A DNA stretch of 64,000 bases from Flavobacterium tistrianum (GTDB lineage Bacteria; Bacteroidota; Bacteroidia; Flavobacteriales; Flavobacteriaceae). Below are positions 1-8,867 of this stretch, one piece after another. Location: NCBI RefSeq assembly GCF_003254545.1, contig NZ_QJRH01000068.1:186001-250000 (forward strand). Direction: 5' to 3'. The position numbers and the translations under genes were made by a program. Numbering within the stretch: position 1 is the stretch's first letter; each line of letters starts with the position of its first letter. A model generated the notes under the pieces. That model saw nothing but the letters and a program-made list of their open reading frames with translations, did no database searches and was not told the origin of the DNA.

Positions 1-2
1 AT

Positions 3-2558
3 TTTAGCAAATATGACGAACTAAACACAATCATTAATTTAATATTAAAAGAAGCTGCCACGATAAGCGATGTCAATCGTGTAAGTTTCTGGAAATATGA
101 TAACGATCTCATTACTTGCAAAAATCTCTTTAGCCTTGACAATCAAAGTTTAAGTGACAAAAACATTTTAAACAAAGAGTCCTATCCTATTTATTTTGAA
201 ACATTAAATAACAAAGCCATTATAAATGCTCCAGATGTATTTAATAAATTGGAAACATCTGAATTTCAAAAACTTTACTTTACAAAAAACAACATAAAAT
301 CAATGCTAGATGTTCCTATTTTCTTAACAGGACAATTGGCAGGAGTTGTATGTTTTGAAAGCACGGAGCATAAACGCGAATGGGATAATGAGGATATTAA
401 TTATGCAAGAACTATTTCAGATGTAATTTCGCTTGCTATTTCTTCACAAATGCGATTGGAAGCAGAAAGGAAATTAGAACTCAAAAGCCAACTTTTGTCT
501 GCACTTTCTCTATGCACAGAAAAGTTCCTGCTAAGCAAAACCACGCATCAAATGTTTCAGGAAACGTACAACATTATTGGAAAAGCAGCCAAAGTAGACC
601 ACATGTATTACTACGAAAAAGATGCAATCTACAATACAGTAAGCCAGAAATATAAATGGTCGCGCGAAGGAGTTACTCACCAGATAACACCACTTCGCCA
701 TATGACAGAAGAAAATCTGCGAGAGATTTATGACGTGGCCTCGCAGAGAAAAATCCTAAATACGTTAACCCGAAATCTTAATGATGGTTTTTTCAAAAAG
801 CTTTTAATCGATAACGAAATCCAGTCGATTTTAATTTTGCCGATTTACATAAATGACATTTTCACTGGCTTTATTGGCTTTGATGATTGTACGACAGAAA
901 GAAAATGGTCTGAAGACGAAATTAATATCTTTCAGGTTTTAGCAAATAACATTTCGTCTGCATTAGAAAGAAACCGAAATGAAACTAAAATTATCGAAAG
1001 CGAAGAAAAATTCAAACTGATTGCCAACAATATTCCAGGAACGGTTTATTTATCAAAATTTGATGCTTTCTCAACCAAAATATTCTTAAATGACGAGGTC
1101 TCAAACCTTACAGGATACTCAAAATCTGAATTTATTGAAAATAATTTATCTTTTCTATCGTTAATTCATCCTGAGGATAAAGAAGAAGTAATTAACAATC
1201 AAATCGATAATCTCCAAAACGGAATGCCTTTGCATAATGTATATCGCATTAAGCGCAAAAGCGGAGAGTATATTTGGATAGAAGAATTTGGAGACGTAAT
1301 TAAGCGAGATGATGAAATTGAATTTGTTGGCGGAATTTATTTTGATATTACAAGTAAAAAAGAAATTGAAGACGCCATAAAAGCCAAACAGCTGGCAGAA
1401 GCCGCAAGCAAATCAAAATCTGACTTTTTAGCCAATATGTCGCATGAAATTAGGACTCCTCTAAACGGAATTATTGGTTTTACACATTTATTAATGAAAA
1501 CAGATTTAGAGGAAATTCAAGAAAAATACATGACCACAATTAACCAATCGGCTCATTCTCTTCTTGAAATTATTAATGATATTCTAGATTTCTCAAAAAT
1601 TGAGGCCGGAAAATTAGAGCTCTTTATTGATTTGTATGATATCAAAAAAATCTTAGGGCAAGTTTTTGATTTAATTATCTACGAATCCAACAAAAAAAAC
1701 CTGGAACTTGAATTGAATATTGATCCTGAAGTTCCTAAATATATCTGGACAGATATTGTGCGTCTCAAACAGATTTTGATTAATCTGCTTTCTAATGCGG
1801 TTAAATTTACAATTGAAGGCTCCATCAAATTAAATGTTTCGGTTTTAGAAAAAAAGCACAATAATTTCGTGATCCGCTTTGCTGTAATCGATACAGGAAT
1901 TGGCATTTTAGAAAAAAACCAGAAGAAAATTTTCAGAGCCTTTTCGCAGGAAGACAGTTCTACTACTCGAAAATTTGGAGGAACTGGACTCGGTTTAACC
2001 ATATCCAATCAGTTGCTTGCTTTAATGGAAAGCCGTTTACAGCTAGAAAGCAAAATTGATGAAGGAAGCACTTTTTTCTTTGACTTGAATTTAAAAACAA
2101 GCAACCAAAGCATTAATGACAAATACAACGCCGAGCTCAAAAGCTTAAACATCGATCTGGATTCTGACGAAATCGAGACAAATGGCAACAATATTACTTT
2201 TTTAATCGTCGAAGACAACAAAGTAAACATGCTTCTTCTTAAGACGATTATAAAAAATCTGTATAATAACGCTTTTATTTTCGAATGTGAAAATGGATAC
2301 GAAGCCATTCAGCAATTTGAAAAAATTAACCCGACCATCATTTTTATGGATATTCAGATGCCGATTATGAATGGTTATGAAACAGCCAAAGCCATTAGAA
2401 ATACTAAAAAAGGACGCGATATTCCAATAATAGCAGTTACTGCTGGCGCAGAAAAAGAAGAACGCAACAAATGCATTTCTGCTGGAATGGACGATTATAT
2501 TTCTAAACCAATTATGAAAGGAAGTGTTGAAGAAGCTTTAATTAAATGGCTGGGATAA
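3..2558 (+). CDS. Hybrid sensor histidine kinase/response regulator (GAF-GAF-PAS-HisKA-HATPase-REC), 5' end outside window
   Basis: The reading frame is open from the left edge, so 851 C-terminal residues are visible and the true start lies upstream; the first possible start inside the window (TTG at 249) falls in the middle of a GAF domain and is not the start. Two GAF domains (about residues 1-150 and 170-330) are followed by a PAS/PAC domain (about 340-465), a HisKA domain with the phosphoacceptor in MSHEIRTPLNG (His about 481 of the visible part), an HATPase_c domain with DTGIG and GGTGLGLTIS boxes, and a receiver domain with IFMDIQMP (Asp about 783). It should autophosphorylate and pass phosphate to its own receiver. 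No membrane segment is visible, and the ligand and output partner are unknown. Confidence 0.93.
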   Translation, partial: FSKYDELNTIINLILKEAATISDVNRVSFWKYDNDLITCKNLFSLDNQSLSDKNILNKESYPIYFETLNNKAIINAPDVFNKLETSEFQKLYFTKNNIKSMLDVPIFLTGQLAGVVCFESTEHKREWDNEDINYARTISDVISLAISSQMRLEAERKLELKSQLLSALSLCTEKFLLSKTTHQMFQETYNIIGKAAKVDHMYYYEKDAIYNTVSQKYKWSREGVTHQITPLRHMTEENLREIYDVASQRKILNTLTRNLNDGFFKKLLIDNEIQSILILPIYINDIFTGFIGFDDCTTERKWSEDEINIFQVLANNISSALERNRNETKIIESEEKFKLIANNIPGTVYLSKFDAFSTKIFLNDEVSNLTGYSKSEFIENNLSFLSLIHPEDKEEVINNQIDNLQNGMPLHNVYRIKRKSGEYIWIEEFGDVIKRDDEIEFVGGIYFDITSKKEIEDAIKAKQLAEAASKSKSDFLANMSHEIRTPLNGIIGFTHLLMKTDLEEIQEKYMTTINQSAHSLLEIINDILDFSKIEAGKLELFIDLYDIKKILGQVFDLIIYESNKKNLELELNIDPEVPKYIWTDIVRLKQILINLLSNAVKFTIEGSIKLNVSVLEKKHNNFVIRFAVIDTGIGILEKNQKKIFRAFSQEDSSTTRKFGGTGLGLTISNQLLALMESRLQLESKIDEGSTFFFDLNLKTSNQSINDKYNAELKSLNIDLDSDEIETNGNNITFLIVEDNKVNMLLLKTIIKNLYNNAFIFECENGYEAIQQFEKINPTIIFMDIQMPIMNGYETAKAIRNTKKGRDIPIIAVTAGAEKEERNKCISAGMDDYISKPIMKGSVEEALIKWLG

Positions 2559-2689
2559 TTTTTAGTTTTATTCACAGACCATTTGTCGAAACTGAAAACT
2601 AAACATAAACGTTTCAATTGTAAAATTTATCATAAAAAATCTATAAATTCGTACAACGTTTCAATCAAAAAATAAAAAAACAATTCAAT

Positions 2690-3544
2690 ATGAAATGGCA
2701 AGGCAGAAGACAAAGTGATAACGTCGAAGACAGAAGATCAATTTCCGGCGGAGGTAAAGCAATAATTGGCGGTGGAGTTATCGGAATCATTGTTTTGCTT
2801 CTGAATGTTTTTGGCGGTGAAACTGGCCAACAGATAGCACCAATTCTTGAACAAATGCAAGGCGGTCAAGGTCAGCAGACAGAAGCTGCAGCTCCTTTAA
2901 GCAAGGAAGATGAAGAAATGGGAAATTTTGTTAGAGTTGTTTTGGCAGATAATGAAGACATTTGGAGTAAAATTTTTACTGAAAATGGCATGACCTACGA
3001 AAAACCCAAACTAGTACTTTTTAAAGGATCTGTACAAACGGCCTGCGGAGGTGCATCATCGGCTTCCGGCCCTTTTTATTGTCCAGGAGATAGAAAAGTA
3101 TATATGGACTTAGGTTTCTTTGAAGAGCTAAAAAGTAAATTTGGTGCAAAAGACGGTGATTTTGCCATTGCCTACGTTATAGCGCATGAAATTGGCCATC
3201 ACATACAAACTTTGCTTGGTACGTCTGCAAAAATGCGTCAGGAACAGCAAGGAAAAAGTGAAGCCGAAGCTAATAAATTATCTGTTGCTCTAGAATTACA
3301 AGCTGACTTCTACGCTGGCGTTTGGGCACATTACAATCAGGAAAATTTAGATACTGGAGACATCGAAGAAGCATTAAGTGCTGCAAATGCTGTTGGAGAC
3401 GATGCCATCCAGAGTAAAATGCAAGGACATGTAGTTCCAGATTCTTTTACCCATGGAACTTCAGAACAAAGAATGTATTGGTTTAAAAAAGGTTTTAAAA
3501 CTGGCGACATTAAACAAGGAACTACATTTGAAGAAATTCGATAA
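2690..3544 (+). CDS. Neutral zinc metallopeptidase, YpfJ family
   Basis: A 284-residue protein that begins with the family signature MKWQGRRQSDNVEDRR and has one hydrophobic segment at about residues 22-43, probably a membrane anchor. The zinc-binding HEIGH motif is at about residues 166-170 (HEIGHHIQ), and ELQADFYAG further on supplies the third ligand region. The conserved FYCPGDRKVYMD stretch precedes it. Length and layout fit the YpfJ/neutral zinc metallopeptidase family (COG2321), whose substrate is not known. It is a single gene followed by a strong terminator. Confidence 0.92.
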   Translation: MKWQGRRQSDNVEDRRSISGGGKAIIGGGVIGIIVLLLNVFGGETGQQIAPILEQMQGGQGQQTEAAAPLSKEDEEMGNFVRVVLADNEDIWSKIFTENGMTYEKPKLVLFKGSVQTACGGASSASGPFYCPGDRKVYMDLGFFEELKSKFGAKDGDFAIAYVIAHEIGHHIQTLLGTSAKMRQEQQGKSEAEANKLSVALELQADFYAGVWAHYNQENLDTGDIEEALSAANAVGDDAIQSKMQGHVVPDSFTHGTSEQRMYWFKKGFKTGDIKQGTTFEEIR

Positions 3545-3573
3545 TACATAAACCAAAATATAATAACCACCAG

Positions 3574-3604
3574 AAAAGCCCAACTATACAGTTGGGCTTT
3601 TTTA
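3574..3604 (+). terminator. Rho-independent terminator of the zinc peptidase gene
   Basis: AAAAGCCCAAC, a short loop and GTTGGGCTTTTTT form a GC-rich stem followed by a T tract, 30 bp after the stop codon. Confidence 0.9.
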
Positions 3605-3689
3605 ATTTCCAATATTTTAAAAATTCTAAACTCTAATTATGTTTAGGGATAAGAAATCTCATTCTTTTCAATTACCTCTCAATATTTAA

Positions 3690-4155
3690 AACATAGCCAG
3701 CGGTTTCAACCGCTGGAACGCAACGATTGCACAATCCGTGCCATTGCATATGCGAACGTTCCCGTGGTTGAAACCACAGGCTATATTCGAAATTTGGATT
3801 TTGGAGTTAAAAATCGATCGAAATTTTAGATATTAAAAAATTTTGAAGTCCTCTCTTTTTGGAGATCGCAATTTTCAGTCTTACTCTAAAATGATCTTAT
3901 ATAAATTTAATTTTTTCAGCGCCATACAAAAAAACATAAACAGCGGTCAACCGCTGGAACACAACGATTGCGCAATCCATGCCCTTACATATGCGAACGT
4001 TCCCGTGGTTGAAACCACGGGCTATATTTAAAATTCGAAATTTGGATTTTGGAATTAAAAATCTATCAAAATTTTAGATTCTAAAAAAATTAAAGCCTCC
4101 TCTTTTTAAACTTAATAATTTCCAGTCTTACTCTAAAATGATCTTATATAACTTA
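3690..4155. repeat. Two tandem copies of a roughly 220-bp REP/BIME-like element
   Basis: Two diverged direct copies (about 3690-3905 and 3935-4155) each contain a pair of imperfect inverted ends. The left end reads ATAGCCAGCGGTTTCAACCG and the right end, on the other strand, reads ATAGCCTGTGGTTTCAACCA. They are separated by about 40 bp with the shared core AACGATTGCRCAATCC. The tail of each copy, ending in TCTTACTCTAAAATGATCTT, is also repeated. This architecture resembles REP pairs mobilised by RAYT/IS200-like transposases, but no such gene is in the window. The short open frame that crosses the second copy is not a credible gene. Confidence 0.75.
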
Positions 4156-4183
4156 TATGGTTCACAAAATTAAACGCACAAAA

Positions 4184-4209
4184 AAAGCCTTGAATTTCTT
4201 CAAGGCTTT
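4184..4209 (-). terminator. Terminator of the tRNA-His gene
   Basis: On the minus strand AAAGCCTTGAA, a 4-nt loop and TTCAAGGCTTT are followed by a T run, just after the 3' end of tRNA-His. Confidence 0.85.
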
Positions 4210-4216
4210 AAATCTG

Positions 4217-4291
4217 GGTGGCTGACCGGGTTCGAACCGGCGACCCGCGGCACCACAAACCGCTACTCTAACCAGCTGAGCTACAACCACC
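4217..4291 (-). tRNA. tRNA-His (anticodon GTG)
   Basis: A full cloverleaf reads on the minus strand: acceptor GTGGTTG pairs with CAGCCAC, the D-arm is GCTC-AGCTGGTTA-GAGT, the anticodon stem GCGGT/GCCGC encloses TTGTGGT with anticodon GTG, and the T-arm is GCCGG-TTCGAAC-CCGGT. The extra 5' G (position -1, base 4291) opposite discriminator C is diagnostic for tRNA-His. The CCA end does not appear to be fully encoded. Confidence 0.95.
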
Positions 4292-4369
4292 ATTTTTCTG
4301 CTTAGCGAGTGCAAATATAGAACAAAGGTTGAGTTCTACAAAGAAAAAAATGAAAAATTTTCATAAAAA

Positions 4370-5086
4370 TTACATCAAATTTTCTAAGCTATTGACTGCC
4401 AAACATCTTTCAACTGTAAAACCTTCGGCAAAATCTTTACCAACTAGTCTTCCTAAGTCTTTTGCACGATAATTTAAGCTTTCAAAAAAGTTTTTACTCG
4501 TTATTGGCGTTGCAGGTTCATTTGAATTTGGATCATAAAATTGGGTTTTATAAGCCATAATCGCTTCCACTTTCTTTTCTTCGAATCCTGTAATATCCAC
4601 AACGAAGTCTGGAGTAATATTTTTCCACTGAATATAATGGTAAACCACTTTTGGTCTCCACGCTTCTTGTGGCACTTCATCTATCGAAGTTTTGATTTTC
4701 ATCAAACCAGATAAAAAGGAAGCATCAGAAACCAGTTTGCTTCCTTTTCCGTGATCGATATGGCGATCGTCAACTGCATTACATAATACAATTTCAGGTT
4801 TATACTTGCGAATCATTTTAATGACTTCTAATTGATGCTTTTCATCGTTAACGAAAAATCCATCGCGCATGGCTAAATTTTCACGCACAAGAACTCCTAA
4901 AATCTTCGCAGCATCTTTTGCTTCCTGATCTCTAATTTCTGCAGTTCCGCGAGTTCCTAACTCACCACGCGTTAAATCTACAATACCTACTTTTTTACCA
5001 AGCGATACTTCTTTTAAAATGGTTCCAGCGCAACCTAATTCTACGTCGTCTGGATGTGCACCAAAGGCTAATATGTCTAGTTTCAT
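4370..5086 (-). CDS. bshB1: Bacillithiol biosynthesis deacetylase BshB1
   Basis: Removes the acetyl group from N-acetylglucosaminyl-malate, the second step of bacillithiol synthesis. The 238-residue protein starts MKLDILAFGAHPDDVELG, with the LmbE/PIG-L zinc motif HPDD at residues 11-14 and the second metal/catalytic segment DDRHIDHG near residue 113. The ATG at 5086 was chosen because the family begins at this Met and it follows an A/T-rich leader (TAAAAATT); a TTG 21 bp upstream would add an unrelated peptide. It is separated from the menF-like gene by about 170 bp containing simple repeats. Confidence 0.93.
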   Translation of the reverse strand: MKLDILAFGAHPDDVELGCAGTILKEVSLGKKVGIVDLTRGELGTRGTAEIRDQEAKDAAKILGVLVRENLAMRDGFFVNDEKHQLEVIKMIRKYKPEIVLCNAVDDRHIDHGKGSKLVSDASFLSGLMKIKTSIDEVPQEAWRPKVVYHYIQWKNITPDFVVDITGFEEKKVEAIMAYKTQFYDPNSNEPATPITSKNFFESLNYRAKDLGRLVGKDFAEGFTVERCLAVNSLENLM

Positions 5087-5229
5087 AATTTTTAATATCA
5101 ATGCCAAAAATCAATTTCAATAACAATTCTGATAAATTAAAATTGATTTTTGATTTTTTTGTTTGTTTTGTTTCAGGTTTCAGGTTTCAAGTTTAGTCGC
5201 AGTCTCAGTAACTGCAAACTGCGACTGCG

Positions 5230-5278
5230 ACTGAAAACTCATAACTAATAACTCATAACTCATAACTCATAACTCTCA
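5230..5278. repeat. Short tandem repeat of ATAACTC units
   Basis: About six degenerate copies of a 7-bp ATAACTC/TAATAACTC unit overlap the 3' end of the menF-like gene and encode its last residues (VMSYEL). Upstream of it are short repeats of the TTTCAGG and CGCAGTC type. This looks like slippage-type simple sequence and has no CRISPR character. Confidence 0.7.
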
Positions 5279-6332
5279 AGACTCTTTTCATCGTCATCGA
5301 TTTATTGACGCTTTCTTCCCATTCTTTTTCAGGAATACTTTCTTTTGTGATTCCGCATCCCATGTACAGAATGGCTTTATCTTCCTGAATCTGCATGCAT
5401 CGTAAATTTACAAATAAATCAGAACTTGCATTATTTCCTGCAAAAGTGCTGTTTAATTCGCCTAAGAAACCTGTATAGAAAGTTCTGTCGTAATTTTCGT
5501 TTTCCAAAATAAATGCTTTCGATTTCTTTTTAGAAAGTCCGCAAACAGCTGGAGTTGGATGCAAAGTATCAATTACTTCTTCTAAAGTTGAATTATCTTT
5601 TAAAACTCCAGAAATATCCGTTTTAATATGCCAGATTGACCCTGCTTTTAAGCTATAAGGTTCAGAAACTACAACCGAAGCGGTAAATTCGCGAAGGCGT
5701 TTCACAATAAAATCGGTCACAAATTGCTGTTCGTCTTTTTCTTTCTGCTGCCAAACAATTTCAGTTTCCTGATTATCTTTTTGTGTTCCTGCCAGAGCCA
5801 TGGTTTCAAAAACATTTCCGTTTGCCTTTAAAAGTTTTTCAGGCGTTGCTCCCATCCAAAGTCCTATTTTCGGATGAAAAAAGCAATAACAGAATGTCGC
5901 TGGATATAATTGAACCAAATGCTGAAAAGTTTCAATAAAATCAAATTCAGCCAAAGGCACTTCTTCGCTTCGCGATAAAACTACTTTTTTGAATTCTTCG
6001 TTTTTTATGGCCTGAATTCCCTGAGCCACTAAATATTCATATTGAAATTTAGCTTCAGGATCAAAACTTAAATCATCAATTTCAATTGGTTCAAATGAAG
6101 TCATTTCTTTTTCAGCAGTAATAATTTCAGATTCATTTTCTGGAATCAGGATCAATTGTCTTTCATCAAAAGAAGCAAAAACAAATCCTTTTTCGCTGTA
6201 ATCAGAAACCGTATTTAAATTATTATTTTGCTGTAAAATCCCAACGTAATTTTCTGTATTGGGTTTTAAATAAAGCACAAAAGGTAAATTCTGTTCTTTA
6301 TGATTTTTAATTTTTAAGAAAAATGAATTCAT
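5253..6332 (-). CDS. menF: Isochorismate synthase (chorismate-binding family)
   Basis: Converts chorismate to isochorismate, the entry step to menaquinone, the sole quinone in most Flavobacteria. The 359-residue protein has the chorismate-binding fold in its C-terminal two thirds, with GATPEKLL, ETMALAGT, HIKTDISGVL, HPTPAVCGLSKKKS, YDRTFYTGFLG and YMGCGITKES in the family order. The start ATG at 6332 lies 3 bp after the stop of the upstream thioesterase, so the two are co-transcribed. The C-terminus runs into a simple repeat and may have been altered. A siderophore or salicylate role is less likely because the partner is a MenI-like hotdog enzyme. Confidence 0.88.
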   Translation of the reverse strand: MNSFFLKIKNHKEQNLPFVLYLKPNTENYVGILQQNNNLNTVSDYSEKGFVFASFDERQLILIPENESEIITAEKEMTSFEPIEIDDLSFDPEAKFQYEYLVAQGIQAIKNEEFKKVVLSRSEEVPLAEFDFIETFQHLVQLYPATFCYCFFHPKIGLWMGATPEKLLKANGNVFETMALAGTQKDNQETEIVWQQKEKDEQQFVTDFIVKRLREFTASVVVSEPYSLKAGSIWHIKTDISGVLKDNSTLEEVIDTLHPTPAVCGLSKKKSKAFILENENYDRTFYTGFLGELNSTFAGNNASSDLFVNLRCMQIQEDKAILYMGCGITKESIPEKEWEESVNKSMTMKRVLRVMSYEL

Positions 6333-6335
6333 AAT

Positions 6336-6767
6336 TTATTCACTTTTCTTTCTATCCAAAACCATATTCGTCAATTTACAAAGCGAAACTAAGTTTCCTT
6401 CTTCATCGGTAATTTTAATTTCCCAAAGATGAAGACTTCTTCCTTTGTGAATAATTCTGGCTGTTCCGAAAACGTAACCTTCACGAATACTTTTTAGATG
6501 ATTTGCCGAGATTTCAATTCCTCTTACCTCCTGCTCTTTCGGATTGATAAAGAAGAAAGAAGCTGCACTTCCTACGCTTTCTGCCAATGCTACAGAAGCT
6601 CCGCCGTGAAGCAATCCCATTGGTTGGTGAACACTTGGATTTACAGGCATTTTTGCAGTTAAAAAATCTTCTCCGGCGTCGATATATTCAATTTTCAGCG
6701 TTTCCATTAATGTGTTTTTAGAAAACTCATTACAGCGCGCTAAAATCTGTTCTTTTGTATAATTCAT
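6336..6767 (-). CDS. menI: Hotdog-fold thioesterase, probable DHNA-CoA hydrolase (MenI-like)
   Basis: A 143-residue PaaI/YdiI-type hotdog thioesterase. The conserved block VHQPMGLLHGGASVALAES carries the candidate catalytic glutamate at residue 63, the same position as in E. coli YdiI/MenI. Its direct coupling to an isochorismate synthase (3-bp gap, same strand) supports hydrolysis of 1,4-dihydroxy-2-naphthoyl-CoA in menaquinone synthesis. The family assignment is clear; the exact substrate is inferred from context. Confidence 0.82.
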   Translation of the reverse strand: MNYTKEQILARCNEFSKNTLMETLKIEYIDAGEDFLTAKMPVNPSVHQPMGLLHGGASVALAESVGSAASFFFINPKEQEVRGIEISANHLKSIREGYVFGTARIIHKGRSLHLWEIKITDEEGNLVSLCKLTNMVLDRKKSE

Positions 6768-6909
6768 TAAAATAAACTTTAAAAACGTAAAATTAAAGAA
6801 AGATAAGACATAAATCTAAAATCAGATTCTAAAATTTAAATATCAACTTCAAACCTGTAGGTTTTTTGTTATTTTTACAAAAACAATCAAAATCAATCTT
6901 TGGCTGATT

Positions 6910-7067
6910 TTTCTGCCACTGATTACACAGATTAAAGGGATTTTAAAATACTTCGTGCTGAATTTTTCCGCCACGAATTCACGAATTTTTCTAATTTAAA
7001 AAATAAATAATTCGTGAATTCGTAGCAAAAAAAATCTTTTTAATCCTTTTAATCTGTGGCAAAAAAA
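6910..7067. repeat. Nested inverted repeat (dispersed palindromic element)
   Basis: Outer arms GCCACTGATTACACAGATTA and AATCTTTTTAATCCTTTTAA plus CTGTGGC pair imperfectly around inner arms CCACGAATTCACGAA and TTCGTGAATTCGT. It fills the 311-bp gap before the lipoprotein gene. Fragments of the outer arm recur at about 31995, 32190 and 36010, so it belongs to a dispersed family. Confidence 0.7.
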
Positions 7068-7078
7068 GAAAAACAACA

Positions 7079-8590
7079 ATGCGTCAATACTTTACAATCT
7101 TTGTTCTGGGTTTAATTCTAACATTCAGCTCTTGCCGAACTGATTTTGATACTGTTGCCAGTTCTGGAGATTTAAAGTTCTCAAAAGACACAGTTTATTT
7201 GGATACTGTTTTTAAAAATATTGGCTCAAGCACTTACCAATTAAAAGTATACAACCGAAGTAAAAATGATATTTCGATTCCAATTGTGCAATTTAAAAAA
7301 GGCTTGAATTCTAAATATAGAATGACTGTTGACGGAATGAGTGGCAACAACGGAAAGATTTTTAAAGATGTTACGCTTTTAGCCAAAGACAGTTTGTACA
7401 TATTTATAGAAACTACAGCAGACATTACAGATGCCAATCCAACAGATTTTTTATATACCGATGAAATCCAATTTGACAGCGGAGCCAATCTGCAAGAAGT
7501 TGCCTTGGTTACTTTAATTCAAGATGCGGTTTTCTTATATCCCAACCAAAATCCTGATGGAACCAAAGAAAAAATTAAAATAGACGGCAAAGATGTTGAT
7601 GGATTTTATTTAAGTGAAAATGATCCGACAAACGGAAATGAACTTCTTTTTACAAATAAAAAACCATACGTAATTTATGGCTACGCGGGAGTTCCTGAAA
7701 ATAAAACCGTAACTTTTGAAGCTGGCGCAAGAGTCCATTTTCACGCCAATTCTGGATTATATGTTGGAAATAAGGCTTCTCTAGAAATTAACGGAACAAG
7801 TTCTACAACTGATAAACTTGAAAACGAAGTGATTTTTGAAGGCGATCGTTTGGAATCTCTTTATTCTGATATTCCAGGACAATGGAAATCGGTTATTTTT
7901 GAAAAAGGGAGCGCCAAACATGCTATCAATCATTTGACTTTAAAAAATGCTGTTATTGGTTTAGATTTTAGAAGTCCTTCAAATACAATTGAAATTAAAA
8001 ATTCACAGATTTACAATTGTGCTGAGTATGGAATTTTAGCTCAAAACGCTCAAATTAATGGAGAAAATATTGTGATTAATTATGCTGGATTATCGAGTTT
8101 GTCTTGCGTTTATGGCGGAAACTATAAATTCACGCATTGCACTTTCAACAATAACTGGTCAACACCTTCTCAATTTGCTGTCAACTTAAGCAATTCATTG
8201 GCAGGGGCAACTCCAGAAACGAATCCGCTTATTCAGGCAACTTTTAATAATTGCATTATTTATGGTTCGGCTACAAACGAATTTAATTTAGATAAAAATA
8301 CAAGCGCGCCATTTGTTTACCAATTAAACAATTGTCTACTAAAATTTAGCAGTTCAACTAAAGATTCTAATTATCAATTTAAAACTGATACAGAACATTA
8401 TACGAATATTATTCTAAATGAAAATCCGAAATTTTATAATGTTTCTCAGAATAAATTTAATATCGATAAAACTTCTGCCGCTTTCGCGAAAGGAAATCAA
8501 GCGTATATCATTCCAATAGATATTTTAGGAATTACAAGAACTTCTCCGCCAGATGTGGGGGCTTATCAGAGTCAGGATTTTCCAAAGTAA
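7079..8590 (+). CDS. Lipoprotein with right-handed parallel beta-helix region
   Basis: A 503-residue protein with a lipoprotein signal peptide; the lipobox LTFSSC puts the lipidated cysteine at residue 19. Residues of about 25-150 form a beta-sandwich-like region that reads like a DUF1573-type or immunoglobulin-like anchor. Residues of about 200-480 contain runs of short N- and I-rich strands (for example TLKNAVIGLDF, INGENIVINYAG, FTHCTFNN) typical of right-handed parallel beta-helix repeats. The C-terminus (DILGITRTSPPDVGAYQ) is a common ending of secreted beta-helix proteins. The function is unknown; cell-surface polysaccharide binding is possible. Confidence 0.8.
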   Translation: MRQYFTIFVLGLILTFSSCRTDFDTVASSGDLKFSKDTVYLDTVFKNIGSSTYQLKVYNRSKNDISIPIVQFKKGLNSKYRMTVDGMSGNNGKIFKDVTLLAKDSLYIFIETTADITDANPTDFLYTDEIQFDSGANLQEVALVTLIQDAVFLYPNQNPDGTKEKIKIDGKDVDGFYLSENDPTNGNELLFTNKKPYVIYGYAGVPENKTVTFEAGARVHFHANSGLYVGNKASLEINGTSSTTDKLENEVIFEGDRLESLYSDIPGQWKSVIFEKGSAKHAINHLTLKNAVIGLDFRSPSNTIEIKNSQIYNCAEYGILAQNAQINGENIVINYAGLSSLSCVYGGNYKFTHCTFNNNWSTPSQFAVNLSNSLAGATPETNPLIQATFNNCIIYGSATNEFNLDKNTSAPFVYQLNNCLLKFSSSTKDSNYQFKTDTEHYTNIILNENPKFYNVSQNKFNIDKTSAAFAKGNQAYIIPIDILGITRTSPPDVGAYQSQDFPK

Positions 8591-8619
8591 GTATTTTTTT
8601 AAGCTCAAAATGATTTTTG

Positions 8620-8691
8620 CTCGCAAAGACTCAAAGTCGCCAAGTTTAATCTTTTAAGTAGAAAAACTTAGCGACTTTGCGTCCTTTGCGA
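8620..8691. repeat. Imperfect inverted repeat of the GCGACTTTGCG family
   Basis: CTCGCAAAGACTCAAAGTCG and CGACTTTGCGTCCTTTGCGA face each other about 20 bp apart downstream of the lipoprotein gene. The same unit recurs at about 36040-36068. It may also stop transcription, but there is no clear T tract. Confidence 0.6.
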
Positions 8692-8867
8692 GATTAAAAA
8701 ACCTAATTATTTAGCTCGTAAGAAAATATATCCAAAATTAAACATCACTTAACGTATTGCTTTCATAAAAGTAGTAGATTTGTTACAATACATTTTTAAC
8801 TTTCTAAAATTCAAACATTTAAAAAGTTTAAAATTCAATTCCAAACCAAATCTTAAAAACTTCACTT

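Noticed and set aside
3843..4031. 62-codon open frame on the plus strand
   Set aside because: It spans the REP-like repeats and their spacer, has no credible leader, and its composition follows the repeat sequence.
5230..5278. Possible CRISPR-like repeats (ATAACTC units)
   Set aside because: Units are 7 bp without spacers; simple-sequence slippage.
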